From: Burkholderiales bacterium JOSHI_001
GTDB taxonomy: Bacteria > Pseudomonadota > Gammaproteobacteria > Burkholderiales > Burkholderiaceae_C
Length of the DNA stretch: 64,000 nt
Reading direction: 5' to 3'
Assembly: GCA_000244995.1 (NCBI GenBank)
Contig: CM001438.1
Location: 248,001-312,000, forward strand
The first letter of the stretch is position 1. The number at the start of each line of letters is the position of its first letter. The notes below the pieces were generated by a model. That model saw nothing but the letters and a program-made list of their open reading frames with translations, was not told where the DNA came from and did no database searches. Both the position numbers and the translations under genes were made by a program. Positions 38,234 to 47,854 of this stretch are shown piece after piece.

Positions 38234-38734
38234 TCAGCGGCCGGCGGTTTCGCGCGGGTCTTCGCCCACCATCTGGCCCAGCACCTTGCCGTCGTTGTCG
38301 AAGGTCACTGAAAACTGCTTGGGCTGGCTGGCTTCGTCGGAAAAGCGCCAGTCCCAGACCTCTTCCTTCTTCAAGGCGTAGGGCGTGGCCTTGGCCGGGC
38401 GGCCCAGGATGCGACGCACCTCGGCCTTGTCCATGCCCGGCTGCACCTTGGCGAAGTTGCGCGCGTTCAGCACCTGGCGCAGCGCGCTCATCTTGCCGTC
38501 CGCGCCGATGGTGATGAAGTAGTTGGTGCGGCCCTCGGGCTGGCGCGGGTACTCGAACACGCGCGAGCCGTCGGCTTCGTTCAGCACCGCGGCCGGTTCA
38601 CCGAACTGGGCCCTCACATCGGCCTCGGTGGCCACGCCTTCTTCCAGCTTTTCAATCCGGCGTGCGTCACAGCCCGCCAGCAGCGTGAAAACGGCTCCGG
38701 CCAGGGCGGTGAGCAGGGCTGTCAGCTTCATCAT
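38234..38734 (-). CDS. BamE/SmpA-like outer-membrane lipoprotein
   Basis: A 166-residue lipoprotein; the signal peptide ends in the lipobox LLAGC. Two SmpA/OmlA-type repeats are visible: KLEEGVATEADVRAQFGEPAAV and KVQPGMDKAEVRRILGRPAKA, each with the Gly-Met/Val ... FGEP/LGRP pattern. The second continues EEVWDWRFSD. It may join outer-membrane assembly or be a duplicated relative of BamE; its genomic setting does not say. Divergent from the DUF3460 gene. Confidence 0.82.
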   Translation of the reverse strand: MMKLTALLTALAGAVFTLLAGCDARRIEKLEEGVATEADVRAQFGEPAAVLNEADGSRVFEYPRQPEGRTNYFITIGADGKMSALRQVLNARNFAKVQPGMDKAEVRRILGRPAKATPYALKKEEVWDWRFSDEASQPKQFSVTFDNDGKVLGQMVGEDPRETAGR

Positions 38735-38797
38735 CGTGCGGCCTCGTAAAATGCGCAGTCAAACATTCTGCCCCGGGCGCGCCCCCGGGCCCCGGCC

Positions 38798-39001
38798 ATG
38801 CCCCTGTTCTGGAAGCCCTACGAGTCCGACACCACCCAGTTCATCAACGAACTGAAGGCCAAGAAGCCCAGCCTGGAAGCCGAACAGCGCGCCGGCCGCG
38901 GCCTGCTGTGGGACAAGCCCCAGGACCGCGAGGCCCAGGCCGGCTGGCGCAGCGTCCGCGTGCCGCAGCAGCCTTACGTGTACCAGACCAAGGCCAAGTG
39001 A
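38798..39001 (+). CDS. DUF3460 family protein
   Basis: A 67-residue protein of a family largely confined to Burkholderiales. Matches the family start (FWKPYESDTTQFINELKAKKP) and has a conserved GLLWDKP segment and a C-terminal VPQQPYVYQTK. Function unknown. It lies 38 bases before scpA, a common arrangement in the order. Confidence 0.92.
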   Translation: MPLFWKPYESDTTQFINELKAKKPSLEAEQRAGRGLLWDKPQDREAQAGWRSVRVPQQPYVYQTKAK

Positions 39002-39039
39002 GCGCAAGCGCTTCGCGCTGGTCCCGCCAGGTCTGATTC

Positions 39040-39918
39040 GTGTCCTTGCCTGCTGCCGGCGGCCTGCCGGCCGACGCCCTGGAACTGCCGCCCGCGCCCG
39101 AGCCCGCGGCCAGCGCCGCCGCGGCCCTGCCGGTGGACCACATCGCCGTGGCCCGCCTGTACGGCGAGCCTCTGTTTTCGCTGCCCAACGACCTGTACAT
39201 CCCGCCGGATGCGCTGGAGGTCTTCCTGGAGGCCTTCGAAGGCCCGCTGGACCTGCTGCTGTACCTGATCCGGCGCCAGAACTTCAACATCCTGGACATC
39301 CCGCTGGCCGACGTCACGCGCCAGTACCTGGCCTATGTGGACCAGATCCGCAACCACAACCTGGAACTGGCGGCCGAGTACCTGCTGATGGCGGCGATGC
39401 TGATCGAGATCAAGTCGCGCATGCTGCTGCCGCCCAAGAAGACGGCCGACGGCGAAGAGGTGGCCGACCCGCGCGCCGAATTGGTGCGCCGGCTGCTGGA
39501 ATACGAACAGATGAAACTGGCCGCCGCCCAGCTGGATGCGCTGCCGGTGATGGGCCGCGATTTCCTGCGCGCGCAGGTCACCATCGAACAAAGCCTGGAG
39601 CCGCGACTGCCCGAGGTGAATGCGCAAGACCTGCGCGAAGCCTGGGCCGACATCCTCAAGCGGGCCAAGTTGAACCAGCACCACCGCATCTCGCGTGAAC
39701 AGCTGTCGGTGCGCGAGCACATGAGCATCCTGCTCAAGCGCCTGCAAGGCCAGCGCTTCGTGGAATTCCAGGACCTGTTCGACACCGGCCGCGGCGTGCC
39801 GGTGCTGGTGGTGACCTTCATCGCGATGCTGGAGCTCAGCCGCGAACGGCTGCTGGAAGTGACACAGGCCGAGGCCTTTGCGCCCATTTACGTGCGGCTG
39901 GCCTACCAGCCCGCGTAG
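39040..39918 (+). CDS. scpA: Segregation and condensation protein ScpA
   Basis: Kleisin subunit of the SMC-ScpAB condensin. 292 residues from GTG 39040. An Ala/Pro-rich N-terminal extension (1-60) precedes the conserved FEGPLDLLLYLIRRQNFNILDIPLADVT and EYLLMAAMLIEIKSRMLLP blocks; the C-terminal winged helix ends about EAFAPIYVRLA. No scpB or smc is in the window. Confidence 0.95.
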   Translation: MSLPAAGGLPADALELPPAPEPAASAAAALPVDHIAVARLYGEPLFSLPNDLYIPPDALEVFLEAFEGPLDLLLYLIRRQNFNILDIPLADVTRQYLAYVDQIRNHNLELAAEYLLMAAMLIEIKSRMLLPPKKTADGEEVADPRAELVRRLLEYEQMKLAAAQLDALPVMGRDFLRAQVTIEQSLEPRLPEVNAQDLREAWADILKRAKLNQHHRISREQLSVREHMSILLKRLQGQRFVEFQDLFDTGRGVPVLVVTFIAMLELSRERLLEVTQAEAFAPIYVRLAYQPA

Positions 39919-40056
39919 ACCCACCCATCCACGCGCGGCAAGTTGCCGCGCCGTGCCCCGGCGCAGCCTGCGGCACCTACACTGGCAAGACCACCTGCGC
40001 ACCCGGCGGCACCACCGCCTTGGCCGGACGCGCCCCCTGCCGACAAGGGTCTTCCC

Positions 40057-42810
40057 ATGCTGAACTGGATCTTCAAGAAGCGCAGCACGCTTGAGCTGCG
40101 CCCCGCCCCCGTGCCCACCCCGGCCGCCGTGGCCGCTGCGGCCAGCGCCCAGGTCGAGGCCGACAAGGCCATTGCCCGCGCCCGCCAGGCCGAAGCCGCG
40201 CAAGCCGAATGGGCGCCGCGTCTGGATGCCGCCCGCGGTGACGACGCCGCGCTGCTGCGCGTGGCCCAGGAAACCCCGGTGCTGGACCTGAAGCTGGCTG
40301 CCGTGCAGGCCATTGCCGGCGAAGCCACGCTGAAGCTGGCCGAGAGGGCCTTTCGCGACCACGACCGCCGCGTTCACCGCCTGGCCAAGCAGCGCTGGGA
40401 AGCCGCCGTGGTCCAGCGCGAAGCGCGCGAACGCGCGCAGGTGCTGATCGACAACGCCACGGCCCTGGGCACCGAGATGCCCATCCCGGTGAACCGCCTG
40501 GTCAGCCTGGACCGCGACTGGGCCGCGCTGCCTGCCGCCGACCTGGAAGCCAGCCAAACCGAGGCCTTCACCCAGCAGCGCCAGCGCCTGGACGCGCTGA
40601 TGCGCGAACACGACGAAAAGCTGGCACAGGCGCAGCGCCAGGCCGCGGAGGCCGCCGCCCAGGCGCAGGCCGAAGCGGCTGCGGCCCAGGAAGCCCGGCG
40701 CGCCGAACAGGCGCGGCTGGACGAAGAAGCCGCTGCCGCCCAGGCCCAGCGCCAGGCCGACCAACAGCGCGACGCCCAGGCCCGCGACCAGGCCCAGGCC
40801 GATGCCGCCGCCGAGGTGGCCGCCAGGAAGAAGGCCAGGACCGCCAGCACCGACCAGTTGGCGCCGCTGATCCAGGCCGTCACCGACGGCGAAGCCGCGC
40901 TGGCCGACGGTGAACTGGGCGCCATGGAAGGCCACATCGATGCGGCCGATGCGGTGGTCCAGGCCCTGAAGACCCAGGGCCTGCAATGGCCTGACAAGCT
41001 GCGCCACCGCCTGCAGGACCTGCACGCCGAGCGGGGCCGCCTGAACGGCTGGCGCCGCTGGGGCGGGGCCCGCGCCCGCGAAGACCTGGTGGCCGAAGCC
41101 GAGACCCTGGCCCGCCTGGTGCCCGGCGCGCCCGCGGTGCCGCCCGCCGAGCCCGAGGTGGTGGCGGTGCCGAACGACGCTGCAGCAAGCCATGTGGAAG
41201 AAGCGGTTGCTCACATTCAAGCCCCTAGTGAGGCGCCCGAAGCCGCCGCGGAGCCGGTGGTGGCGCCGGCGGTGACCGATGCCAGCGACACGGAGGGTGC
41301 AGGGGCCGAAACCGCCCCGCCAGAAAGCGCGCAAGCGCCTGAAGCTGACGTTGTAGCCGGCGTTGAAGCCGCAGCCGCAGCCGAGACCCCGGCGCTGAGC
41401 GCCGAGACCGCGGCCGACGCCGCGCCCGTCGCCCCGGCGCCGCGCGCTCCCCGGGCGCCCCGTGCGCCCAAACTGAACCTGAAGACCCACGCCGACGCCA
41501 TCCAGAACCTGCGCAACCGCTGGAAGGAACTGGACCGCGTCGGCGCCGCAGCCAGTGGTGCGCTGTGGCACCGCTTTGACAGCGCGCTGAAGCACGCCTA
41601 CCAGCCGGTGGCGGCGCTGATGGCGGCGCAAAAGGCCGCCCGCCAGGAAAACCTGGCCGCCCGCCTGACCTTGCTGGCCACGCTGGACGACGTGGCCGTG
41701 CCCGCGGCCGGTGCCAGCGAAGAAGGCGCTGCCGGCTGGAAGGCGCTGATCCACGCCCTGGACCGCTTCCACCTGGCCTGGCGTCAATTGGGCCCGGTGG
41801 CGCACACCGTGCCCGCGGCCGAACTGGACAGGCTGAACCAGCTGCTGCGCCAGGCCCTGGGCCGGCTGGAAGACCCGCTGGCCGCGGCGCGCCGCAGCGC
41901 CGAAGCCCAGCGCGAACAGCTGGTGGCGCAGGCCCTGGCCCTGGTGCCGGCCGACGAGAGCCAGCCGCCCGCCTTTGACGCCCCGCGCCGTGTGCGCGAC
42001 CTGCAGGCGCAGTGGCAGCAGCAAGCACGATCGCTCACGCTGGCGCGCAACACCGAACGCGCGCTGTGGGACCGTTTCCGCGCCGCCACCAACGCGGTGT
42101 TCGAACGCCGCGAGGCGGCAGTGAAGACCCGCGACGCCGAATTTGCCGCCAACCTGGTGCTGCGCGAAGGCCTGATCCAGGCCCTGGTGGACCTGCCGGC
42201 CGACCTGCCCGAAGCCGATCTGAAGCGCGCCCTGGCCGAACACGACCAGCAGTGGCGCCAGGCGCCCGAGGTGCTGCGCGTGCAGATGCCCAAGTTGGAA
42301 GCGCGTTGGCAGGCCGCCCGCGAGAAGGCCGTGCACACCCTGGCCAGCAGTGGTCAGCGCCGCTGGCTGGCGCATGTGGATGCCCTGGTGGCGCGCCTGG
42401 CCCTGTGCCGCGAGCGCGAAGCCGAAGGCGCCGATGCCGACAGCCTGGCCGCACGCTGGAAGGAAGCCGCCGAAACCGCACCGAACTGGCTGAAGGCCCT
42501 GGCCCCGCGCTGGCAGCAGCCTGTGACCGCCGGCCCGCTGGCCGGCGATGCCGTGGAAGCCCTGCTGCTGCAGCTGGAAGCCAGCCTGGACCTGCCGGCC
42601 ACGCCCGAGCAGCAGGCCGCGCGCCGTCAGCTGAAGCTGCAGGCCATGAAGCAGGCCCTGGAAGGCCGCGGTGGTGCAGGCGCACCGAAGTCGGCGCAAG
42701 AAGCCTTTGCCGCGCTGCTGCGCCAGGGCCGCCTGCAGACCGCCCTGGCCCAGCGCCTGGACGTGCTGGTGGCCGGCTTGCGCGCCGCCACGCCTGGCAC
42801 TTTCGTCTGA
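40057..42810 (+). CDS. DUF349 domain-containing protein
   Basis: A large soluble protein of 917 residues, rich in Ala, Gln, Arg and Glu. ATG 40057 gives MLNWIFKKRSTLELRP. It contains a long coiled-coil region (about 170-290, AQRQAAEAAAQAQAEAAAAQ), an acidic Ala/Pro segment (about 400-500), and several DUF349-type repeats with W/R-K-E patterns (IQNLRNRWKELDRVGAA; VRDLQAQWQQQARSLTLA; ERALWDRFRAATNAVFERREA). DUF349 proteins are poorly characterised; no catalytic motif is seen. It converges with the fumarylacetoacetase-family gene. Confidence 0.87.
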   Translation: MLNWIFKKRSTLELRPAPVPTPAAVAAAASAQVEADKAIARARQAEAAQAEWAPRLDAARGDDAALLRVAQETPVLDLKLAAVQAIAGEATLKLAERAFRDHDRRVHRLAKQRWEAAVVQREARERAQVLIDNATALGTEMPIPVNRLVSLDRDWAALPAADLEASQTEAFTQQRQRLDALMREHDEKLAQAQRQAAEAAAQAQAEAAAAQEARRAEQARLDEEAAAAQAQRQADQQRDAQARDQAQADAAAEVAARKKARTASTDQLAPLIQAVTDGEAALADGELGAMEGHIDAADAVVQALKTQGLQWPDKLRHRLQDLHAERGRLNGWRRWGGARAREDLVAEAETLARLVPGAPAVPPAEPEVVAVPNDAAASHVEEAVAHIQAPSEAPEAAAEPVVAPAVTDASDTEGAGAETAPPESAQAPEADVVAGVEAAAAAETPALSAETAADAAPVAPAPRAPRAPRAPKLNLKTHADAIQNLRNRWKELDRVGAAASGALWHRFDSALKHAYQPVAALMAAQKAARQENLAARLTLLATLDDVAVPAAGASEEGAAGWKALIHALDRFHLAWRQLGPVAHTVPAAELDRLNQLLRQALGRLEDPLAAARRSAEAQREQLVAQALALVPADESQPPAFDAPRRVRDLQAQWQQQARSLTLARNTERALWDRFRAATNAVFERREAAVKTRDAEFAANLVLREGLIQALVDLPADLPEADLKRALAEHDQQWRQAPEVLRVQMPKLEARWQAAREKAVHTLASSGQRRWLAHVDALVARLALCREREAEGADADSLAARWKEAAETAPNWLKALAPRWQQPVTAGPLAGDAVEALLLQLEASLDLPATPEQQAARRQLKLQAMKQALEGRGGAGAPKSAQEAFAALLRQGRLQTALAQRLDVLVAGLRAATPGTFV

Positions 42811-42848
42811 GCGCCTGACGGCCTGCGGGCCTTCAGCGCTTCAGGCGT
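42811..42848. terminator. Convergent-gene hairpin
   Basis: Arms CGCCTGA (42812-42818) and TCAGGCG (42841-42847) enclose a nested GGCC-TGCG-GGCC stem. It lies between the stop codon of the DUF349 gene and the end of the opposite-strand gene, and overlaps the latter's stop. No T run; probably a two-way transcription barrier. Confidence 0.4.
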
Positions 42849-43842
42849 CCTCGTCCTGCGGCCTCAGTGGCGCCACCACCTGTTCAATGGCGCCGAACAG
42901 GCTCTGGCCATCGGCGCCCTTCATCTCGATGCGGATGTGGTCGCCAAAGCGCATGAACTCGGTCTTGGGCGCACCGTCCTCGATGGTCTCGATGGCGCGC
43001 TTCTCGGCAATGCAGCTGTAGCCGCGCGACCAGTCCTTGTTGCTCACCGTGCCGCTGCCCACGATGGAGCCAGCGCGCACATTGCGGGTCTTGGCGATGT
43101 GGGCGATCAGCTGGCCGAAGTGGAAGGTCATTTCTTCACCCGCGCTGCACAGGCCCACGCGCTTGCCGTTCCACTGGCTTTCAATGTTCAGCGCCAGGCG
43201 CCCGCCGGCCCAGGCCGGCCCCAGTTCATCCGGCGTCAGCGCCACCGGGCTGAAGGCGGTGGCCGGCTTGCTCTGGAAGAAGCCGAAGCCCTTGGCCAGT
43301 TCGGCCGGGATCAGGTTGCGCAGGCTCCAGTCGTTGGCCAGCATCACCAGCCGGATGCCGTCCAGCGCCGCGTCGGGGCCGGTGCCCATGCCCACGTCCC
43401 CGGTCACCACCGCCACCTCGGCCTCGAAGTCGATGCCCCAGTCCTCGCTCGAGAACACGGCGTCGTCGCAGGGCCCCAGGAAGTCGTCGCTGCCACCCTG
43501 GTACATCAGCGGGTCGGTGTAGAAGGTGGCGGGCACTTCGGAGTTGCGCGCCTTGCGCACCAGTTCCACGTGGTTGATGAAGGCCGAGCCGTCGGCCCAT
43601 TGGTGGGCGCGCGGCAGCGGCGCCATGCACAGCCGCGGGTCGAAGGCGAAGGCGTGGCGCGCCTTGCCCTGGTTCAGCGTGGTGTACAGGTCTTCCAGTT
43701 GCGGCGACAGGAAGTTCCAGTCGTCCAGCACTTGTTGCAGCCGCTGGGCGATGCCGCTGGCGAAATGGGCGGTGGACAGGTCGCGCGACACCAGCACCAA
43801 CTGGCCGTCGCGTGAACCATCTTTGTAGGTGGCGAGTTTCAT
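42841..43842 (-). CDS. Fumarylacetoacetate hydrolase family protein
   Basis: Predicted C-C bond hydrolase of 333 residues. The start at 43842 gives MKLATYKDGSRDGQLVLVSRD. FAH-fold metal-binding residues are visible in DWGIDFEAEVAVVTGDVGMG, with further blocks VMLANDWSLRNLIP, GFGFFQSKPATAFSPVA, and VRAGSIVGSGTVSNKDWSRGYSCI. This subfamily resembles enzymes annotated near tyrosine/homogentisate breakdown in Burkholderiales, but no partner gene is adjacent. Divergent from the DUF3108 gene. Confidence 0.92.
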   Translation of the reverse strand: MKLATYKDGSRDGQLVLVSRDLSTAHFASGIAQRLQQVLDDWNFLSPQLEDLYTTLNQGKARHAFAFDPRLCMAPLPRAHQWADGSAFINHVELVRKARNSEVPATFYTDPLMYQGGSDDFLGPCDDAVFSSEDWGIDFEAEVAVVTGDVGMGTGPDAALDGIRLVMLANDWSLRNLIPAELAKGFGFFQSKPATAFSPVALTPDELGPAWAGGRLALNIESQWNGKRVGLCSAGEEMTFHFGQLIAHIAKTRNVRAGSIVGSGTVSNKDWSRGYSCIAEKRAIETIEDGAPKTEFMRFGDHIRIEMKGADGQSLFGAIEQVVAPLRPQDEDA

Positions 43843-43880
43843 GGAGGAAGGGCGACAGTTTTGCTGGCAGCATTGTGCTT

Positions 43881-45059
43881 GTGTCTGCGCCCGCTGCCCT
43901 CGCCCCCCAGGGCCCGTCCTCCGGGCCTGGGCGCTGGCGCGCGCTGGCCGCCGTGGCCCTGCTGGTGTTGCTGGCCCATGGCTGGGTGCTGGACGAAGTG
44001 GCGGGCCTGGGCGGACCCGACCCGGCCGACACGCCGCGCGCTGCGGCGATGACGGTGCGCAACATCGTGCTGCCGCCCCCCGCCGAGCCCGCGGCCCAGC
44101 CGCTGGCCGCGCCGGCGGTGGCCGCCGCGCCTGCGCCTCCGCCTGAACCTGCCGCGCCGCCGCGCCGCAGCCTGCCTGCGGTGGCGACGGCGCCAGCCGA
44201 ACCCGCCCCGGCCCCGGCACCCGAACCCCGCCCCGAACCGGCGCCCGACACCCCGGCGCCGGTGGAGCCGGCGCTGGACCAACTGCGCACCCAGGCCCTG
44301 CCCCAGGACCCGCCGGCGGCCCTCGTGGACGCCGCCTCGGCCCCGGCCGCGCCGGTGGCGGTGATCTCCTCGGTGAACCCCGCCGCCGCCGCAGCGGGCC
44401 TGCCCGCGGGTGAGATGCCCACCTACCCGACGCGCGTGCCGCCCTCGGCCGAACTGCACTACACCGTCAAGCGTGGCCCGGTCAGCGCCAGCGGCACCTT
44501 GCGCTGGGCGGCCGATGGGGGCAGCTACGAAATGTCCCTGGTGGGCAGCCTGCTGGGCGTGACGGTGCTGGAACAGGCCAGCCGCGGCGGCTTCGACGCC
44601 GCCGGCCTGGCGCCCGAACGCTTCGCCGACCGCCGCAGCGGCCGCGACCAGCGTGCCGCCAACTTCCAGCGCGCCGCCAGCAAGATCACCTTCTCCGCCA
44701 CCACCAATGCCCTGCCGCTGGTGCCTGGCGCGCAGGACCGCCTGAGCTGGATGGCGCAGCTCACCGCCATCGCGCTGGCCGACCCCGGCCGCCTGCTGCC
44801 GGGCGGGCAGGTGGCCATGTTCGTGGTGGGTTCGCGCGGCGAGGGCGATGTGTGGACCTTCACCGTGCGTTCGGCCCAGACCGACGGCCTGATCGAACTG
44901 GTGCGCGAGCCGCGGCGCGAGTTCGACAACCGCATCGAGGTCTGGCTGCACCCACGGCGCGGCTTCTGGCCGGTGCGCGCGCTGCAAAGCAGCCAGGGCG
45001 GCGACGCCAGCGTGGAGCTCACGCTGGTGGATGGCCCGTTTCCCCTGTCCGCGCGTTAA
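43881..45059 (+). CDS. DUF3108 domain-containing protein
   Basis: About 392 residues from GTG 43881, which clears the divergent gene. An N-terminal TM helix (about 22-40, LAAVALLVLLAHGWVL) precedes a long Pro/Ala linker (about 70-175), like TonB-type periplasm-spanning linkers. The C-terminal DUF3108 domain (about 190-390) starts SAELHYTVKRGPVSASGTLRW and includes RDQRAANFQRAASKITF and LIELVREPRREFDNRIEVWL. Function unknown; probably periplasmic. Upstream GTG or other starts are possible. Confidence 0.85.
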   Translation: MSAPAALAPQGPSSGPGRWRALAAVALLVLLAHGWVLDEVAGLGGPDPADTPRAAAMTVRNIVLPPPAEPAAQPLAAPAVAAAPAPPPEPAAPPRRSLPAVATAPAEPAPAPAPEPRPEPAPDTPAPVEPALDQLRTQALPQDPPAALVDAASAPAAPVAVISSVNPAAAAAGLPAGEMPTYPTRVPPSAELHYTVKRGPVSASGTLRWAADGGSYEMSLVGSLLGVTVLEQASRGGFDAAGLAPERFADRRSGRDQRAANFQRAASKITFSATTNALPLVPGAQDRLSWMAQLTAIALADPGRLLPGGQVAMFVVGSRGEGDVWTFTVRSAQTDGLIELVREPRREFDNRIEVWLHPRRGFWPVRALQSSQGGDASVELTLVDGPFPLSAR

Positions 45060-45131
45060 GGCGCCGGGGTGCCGGGCCGGGGCTTGAATTCCGGTGCGGC
45101 CCCCCGACCTGAGGCCTGAAGGGGAACATTC

Positions 45132-45407
45132 ATGCAGATGCTCTACAACTCGGACAGTTTCGCGGTGGTGGAAGTGGACCTGGGTGCGCTCACCGCCGCG
45201 CCCGGCAGCGTGGCCCCGCCGCGCGGCGGCTACGAGATCGTGGACAAGTTCGCACGCAAGGAGATCTTCATCGACGGGCTGCTGGCCGAACGCTTCAAGC
45301 AGGGCGTGCAGGCCCTGGTGAGCCAGGGCGATGCCAGCGAAGAGAACTTCGACGATTTCATCTCCGGCTTCACCCTCCTGGGCCAGCAGCCCCTGGTCAT
45401 GCACTGA
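45132..45407 (+). CDS. DUF3567 family protein
   Basis: A 91-residue protein typical of Burkholderiales, with the family start MQMLYNSDSFAVVEVD and the block GGYEIVDKFARKEIFIDG, followed by FDDFISGFTLLGQQPLVMH. Function unknown. A GAAGGGGAAC stretch serves as ribosome binding site. Confidence 0.93.
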   Translation: MQMLYNSDSFAVVEVDLGALTAAPGSVAPPRGGYEIVDKFARKEIFIDGLLAERFKQGVQALVSQGDASEENFDDFISGFTLLGQQPLVMH

Positions 45408-45452
45408 CCCCCCTCGTTCTGGCGTCACAGCGCCTGTCCACCTGAAACAGCC

Positions 45453-45471
45453 CCGGCCCGTTACGGGCCGG
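45453..45471. terminator. GC hairpin after the DUF3567 gene
   Basis: CCGGCCCG-TTA-CGGGCCGG is a perfect 8-bp stem with a three-base loop, 46 bases past the stop. No T run follows, so efficiency is uncertain. Confidence 0.45.
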
Positions 45472-45544
45472 CCCTTGCCCATCACCGCGCGCTGCGCCAA
45501 GATGGGGCGAAGGCTGTGTTCGGGTCGTTCAACCGGGAGCTGCC

Positions 45545-47854
45545 ATGCCCAAAGGGCCTGTTGCTGTGCGTGGGGTCTTGTCGCCGGGCCTGGCCGAAGC
45601 GCCGGTGCTGGACTGCATGTGTTCGCAGTTCGTGCTGACGCTCACGCTGCGCCACCCGGGGCGCTTCAACCTGCGGCGCGACTGGAGCAGCCTGCTGTCC
45701 CTGGTGGGCCGCCACCTGGTGTGGCCGCCGCACGTGCTGGCGCGGCTGCGCGCCTACCTGGCCAAGCGCTGCAAGGACAACGACCAGTGGCGCGGCCACG
45801 CCGAGCTGTCCGACACCGCCTTCGTGCAGCGCTTTGGCGCCTGGCGCGGCCCGTACGAAGAGGGCACGCTGTTCTTCTACGTGGACGAATACGTGAAGGA
45901 CGCACCCAAGGACCTGCTGGCCGTGCTGTCGGCCACCAGCGACTGGCTGGCGCGCGACCTGAAGAAGCGCAGCACCTTGGTGGAAAAGAACATCGACGCG
46001 CTGGCCGGCCTGCTGCAGCTGAACCCGGCCGAGCGCGCGCTGCTGCTGTACGGCACCCTGGCGCGCTACCAGCGCGACCTGCGCGGCCTGCTGGTCGAGT
46101 TCAAGGTGGCCAATGCGCAGGAAGCCTACGCGGCCATCGCCGCCGTGGCCGGCGTGGACGAACGCGAAGTGGCCGAGGCCCTGCGCGCCGGCAGCCGGCT
46201 GGAACGCATCGGCATGGTGGAAAACCTGATCAGCGAACACAACATCACCGACCTGGCCGACCTGATGAAGGTCAGCGAACAGCTGCCCCCGGTGCTGATG
46301 CGCGAATACCGCGGGCCCGACGAGCTGATGGCGGTGTTCACCCGACCCGCGGCCAAGTCCGATCTGTGTGCCGCCGACTTCGCCTTCGTGGCCGAAGAAG
46401 TGGGCGTGCTCACTGCGCTGCTGCGCAACGCCGTGGCGCAGAAGGCCGCGGGCGTGAACGTGCTGCTGTACGGCCCGCCCGGCACCGGCAAGACCGAACT
46501 CGCCAAGGTCTGCGCGGGCGACGCCGGCCTGTCGCTGTACCAGGTGGAGTACGCCGACCGCGACGGCAACAGCCTGACCGGCCGCGACCGCTACCGGTCC
46601 TTGCAGATCAGCCAGGTGTTCCTGAAAGGCAGCCCCGAGGTGGCGCTGCTGTTCGACGAGGTGGAAGACGTGTTCCCGCCGATTTCCACCGACGCCGCGC
46701 AGCTGATGGCGCGCCTGGACGCGGGCGACGCGCCGCCGTCGGGCAGCGTCAGCGGCAAGGCCTGGGTGAACCAGATCCTGGAAACCAACCCGGTGCCGGT
46801 GATCTGGATCACCAACCGCATCGAGCAGATCGACCCCGCCTTCCGCCGCCGCTTCCAGTACCACCTGGAACTGAAGAGCCCGCCGCCCGGCGCGCGCGAA
46901 GCGCTGATTGCCCGCGCGTTGGACGGCGTGGCGGTGAGCGAAGGCTTCACCGCCAAGCTGGCCGAGCGCAAGGGGCTGACGCCGGCGCAGATCCGCACCG
47001 CGGTGCGCTTTGCGCGCCTGGCCGGCGGCGTGGACGCCACGCTGGAGCCGCTGATCGAGCGCCAACTGGGCAACGCCGACAAGGCCCTGGGCCGCGAACA
47101 GACATCGAAGCCCGCGCGGCGCAGCGTCACCGCCTACGACCTGTCGCTGCTGAACCTGGAAAGCAAGTTCGAGGTCTCGCGCATCATCGATGCGCTGGCG
47201 CGCCGCGGCCACGGCACCCTGTGTTTCCATGGCGCGCCCGGCACCGGCAAGACCGCGCTGGCCGAGCACATCGCGCAGGCGCTGGGCCGGCCGCTGATGA
47301 TCCGCCAGGCCAGCGACCTGGTGAGCAAGTTCGTCGGCGAAACCGAACAGAACATGGCCCGCATGTTCGAAGAAGCCAGCACCGAGCAGTCGGTGCTGCT
47401 GCTGGACGAAGCCGACAGCTTCCTGCGCAGCCGCCGCCGCGCCGAGCGCAGCTACGAGGTGACCGAGGTCAACGAGATGCTGCAGGGCATGGAGCGTTTC
47501 GCCGGCGTGTTCATCTGCACCACGAACTTGTTTGAAGACCTGGACGAAGCCGCGCTGCGCCGCTTCACCTTCAAGATCCACTTCCGCCCCTTGCGGCCCG
47601 AACAGCGCCTGCGCATGTTCGTGGCCGAGGCCCTGGCCGGCGATGAGACCGCGCTCACCGACGAACAAGGCCAGCGCCTGGCCCAGATGGACTGCCTGGC
47701 CCCGGGCGACTTCGCGGCGGTGAAGCGCCAGGTCGACATCCTGGACGAAGCCTTCGCACCCGATGAATTTCTCTCGCAACTGGAGGGCGAGCACAGGGTC
47801 AAGCCCCAGGTGCGTGAGCGCCGCGGCATGGGCTTCCTACAATCGAGCCCATGA
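45545..47854 (+). CDS. Tandem AAA-family ATPase of unknown function
   Basis: A 769-residue soluble protein. N-terminal region (1-290) is helical and unrecognised. AAA module 1 (about 295-470) has Walker [13 protein letters not shown], Walker [13 protein letters not shown] and Arg finger context [14 protein letters not shown]. Module 2 (about 545-720) has [23 protein letters not shown] and [14 protein letters not shown]. Between them lies a helical lid with [20 protein letters not shown]. Both ATP sites look intact, unlike many tandem AAA proteins with one dead site. Its stop overlaps the metH1 start (ATGA), so the two are translationally coupled. I cannot name its substrate. Confidence 0.88.
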   Translation: MPKGPVAVRGVLSPGLAEAPVLDCMCSQFVLTLTLRHPGRFNLRRDWSSLLSLVGRHLVWPPHVLARLRAYLAKRCKDNDQWRGHAELSDTAFVQRFGAWRGPYEEGTLFFYVDEYVKDAPKDLLAVLSATSDWLARDLKKRSTLVEKNIDALAGLLQLNPAERALLLYGTLARYQRDLRGLLVEFKVANAQEAYAAIAAVAGVDEREVAEALRAGSRLERIGMVENLISEHNITDLADLMKVSEQLPPVLMREYRGPDELMAVFTRPAAKSDLCAADFAFVAEEVGVLTALLRNAVAQKAAGVNVLLYGPPGTGKTELAKVCAGDAGLSLYQVEYADRDGNSLTGRDRYRSLQISQVFLKGSPEVALLFDEVEDVFPPISTDAAQLMARLDAGDAPPSGSVSGKAWVNQILETNPVPVIWITNRIEQIDPAFRRRFQYHLELKSPPPGAREALIARALDGVAVSEGFTAKLAERKGLTPAQIRTAVRFARLAGGVDATLEPLIERQLGNADKALGREQTSKPARRSVTAYDLSLLNLESKFEVSRIIDALARRGHGTLCFHGAPGTGKTALAEHIAQALGRPLMIRQASDLVSKFVGETEQNMARMFEEASTEQSVLLLDEADSFLRSRRRAERSYEVTEVNEMLQGMERFAGVFICTTNLFEDLDEAALRRFTFKIHFRPLRPEQRLRMFVAEALAGDETALTDEQGQRLAQMDCLAPGDFAAVKRQVDILDEAFAPDEFLSQLEGEHRVKPQVRERRGMGFLQSSP

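Noticed and set aside
38974-42699. A minus-strand open frame of over 1200 codons opposite scpA and the DUF349 gene
   Set aside because: It lies antisense to two well-supported genes; such long open frames are a by-product of strong G/C third-position bias, and the translation is His/Gln/Gly-rich with no domain pattern.
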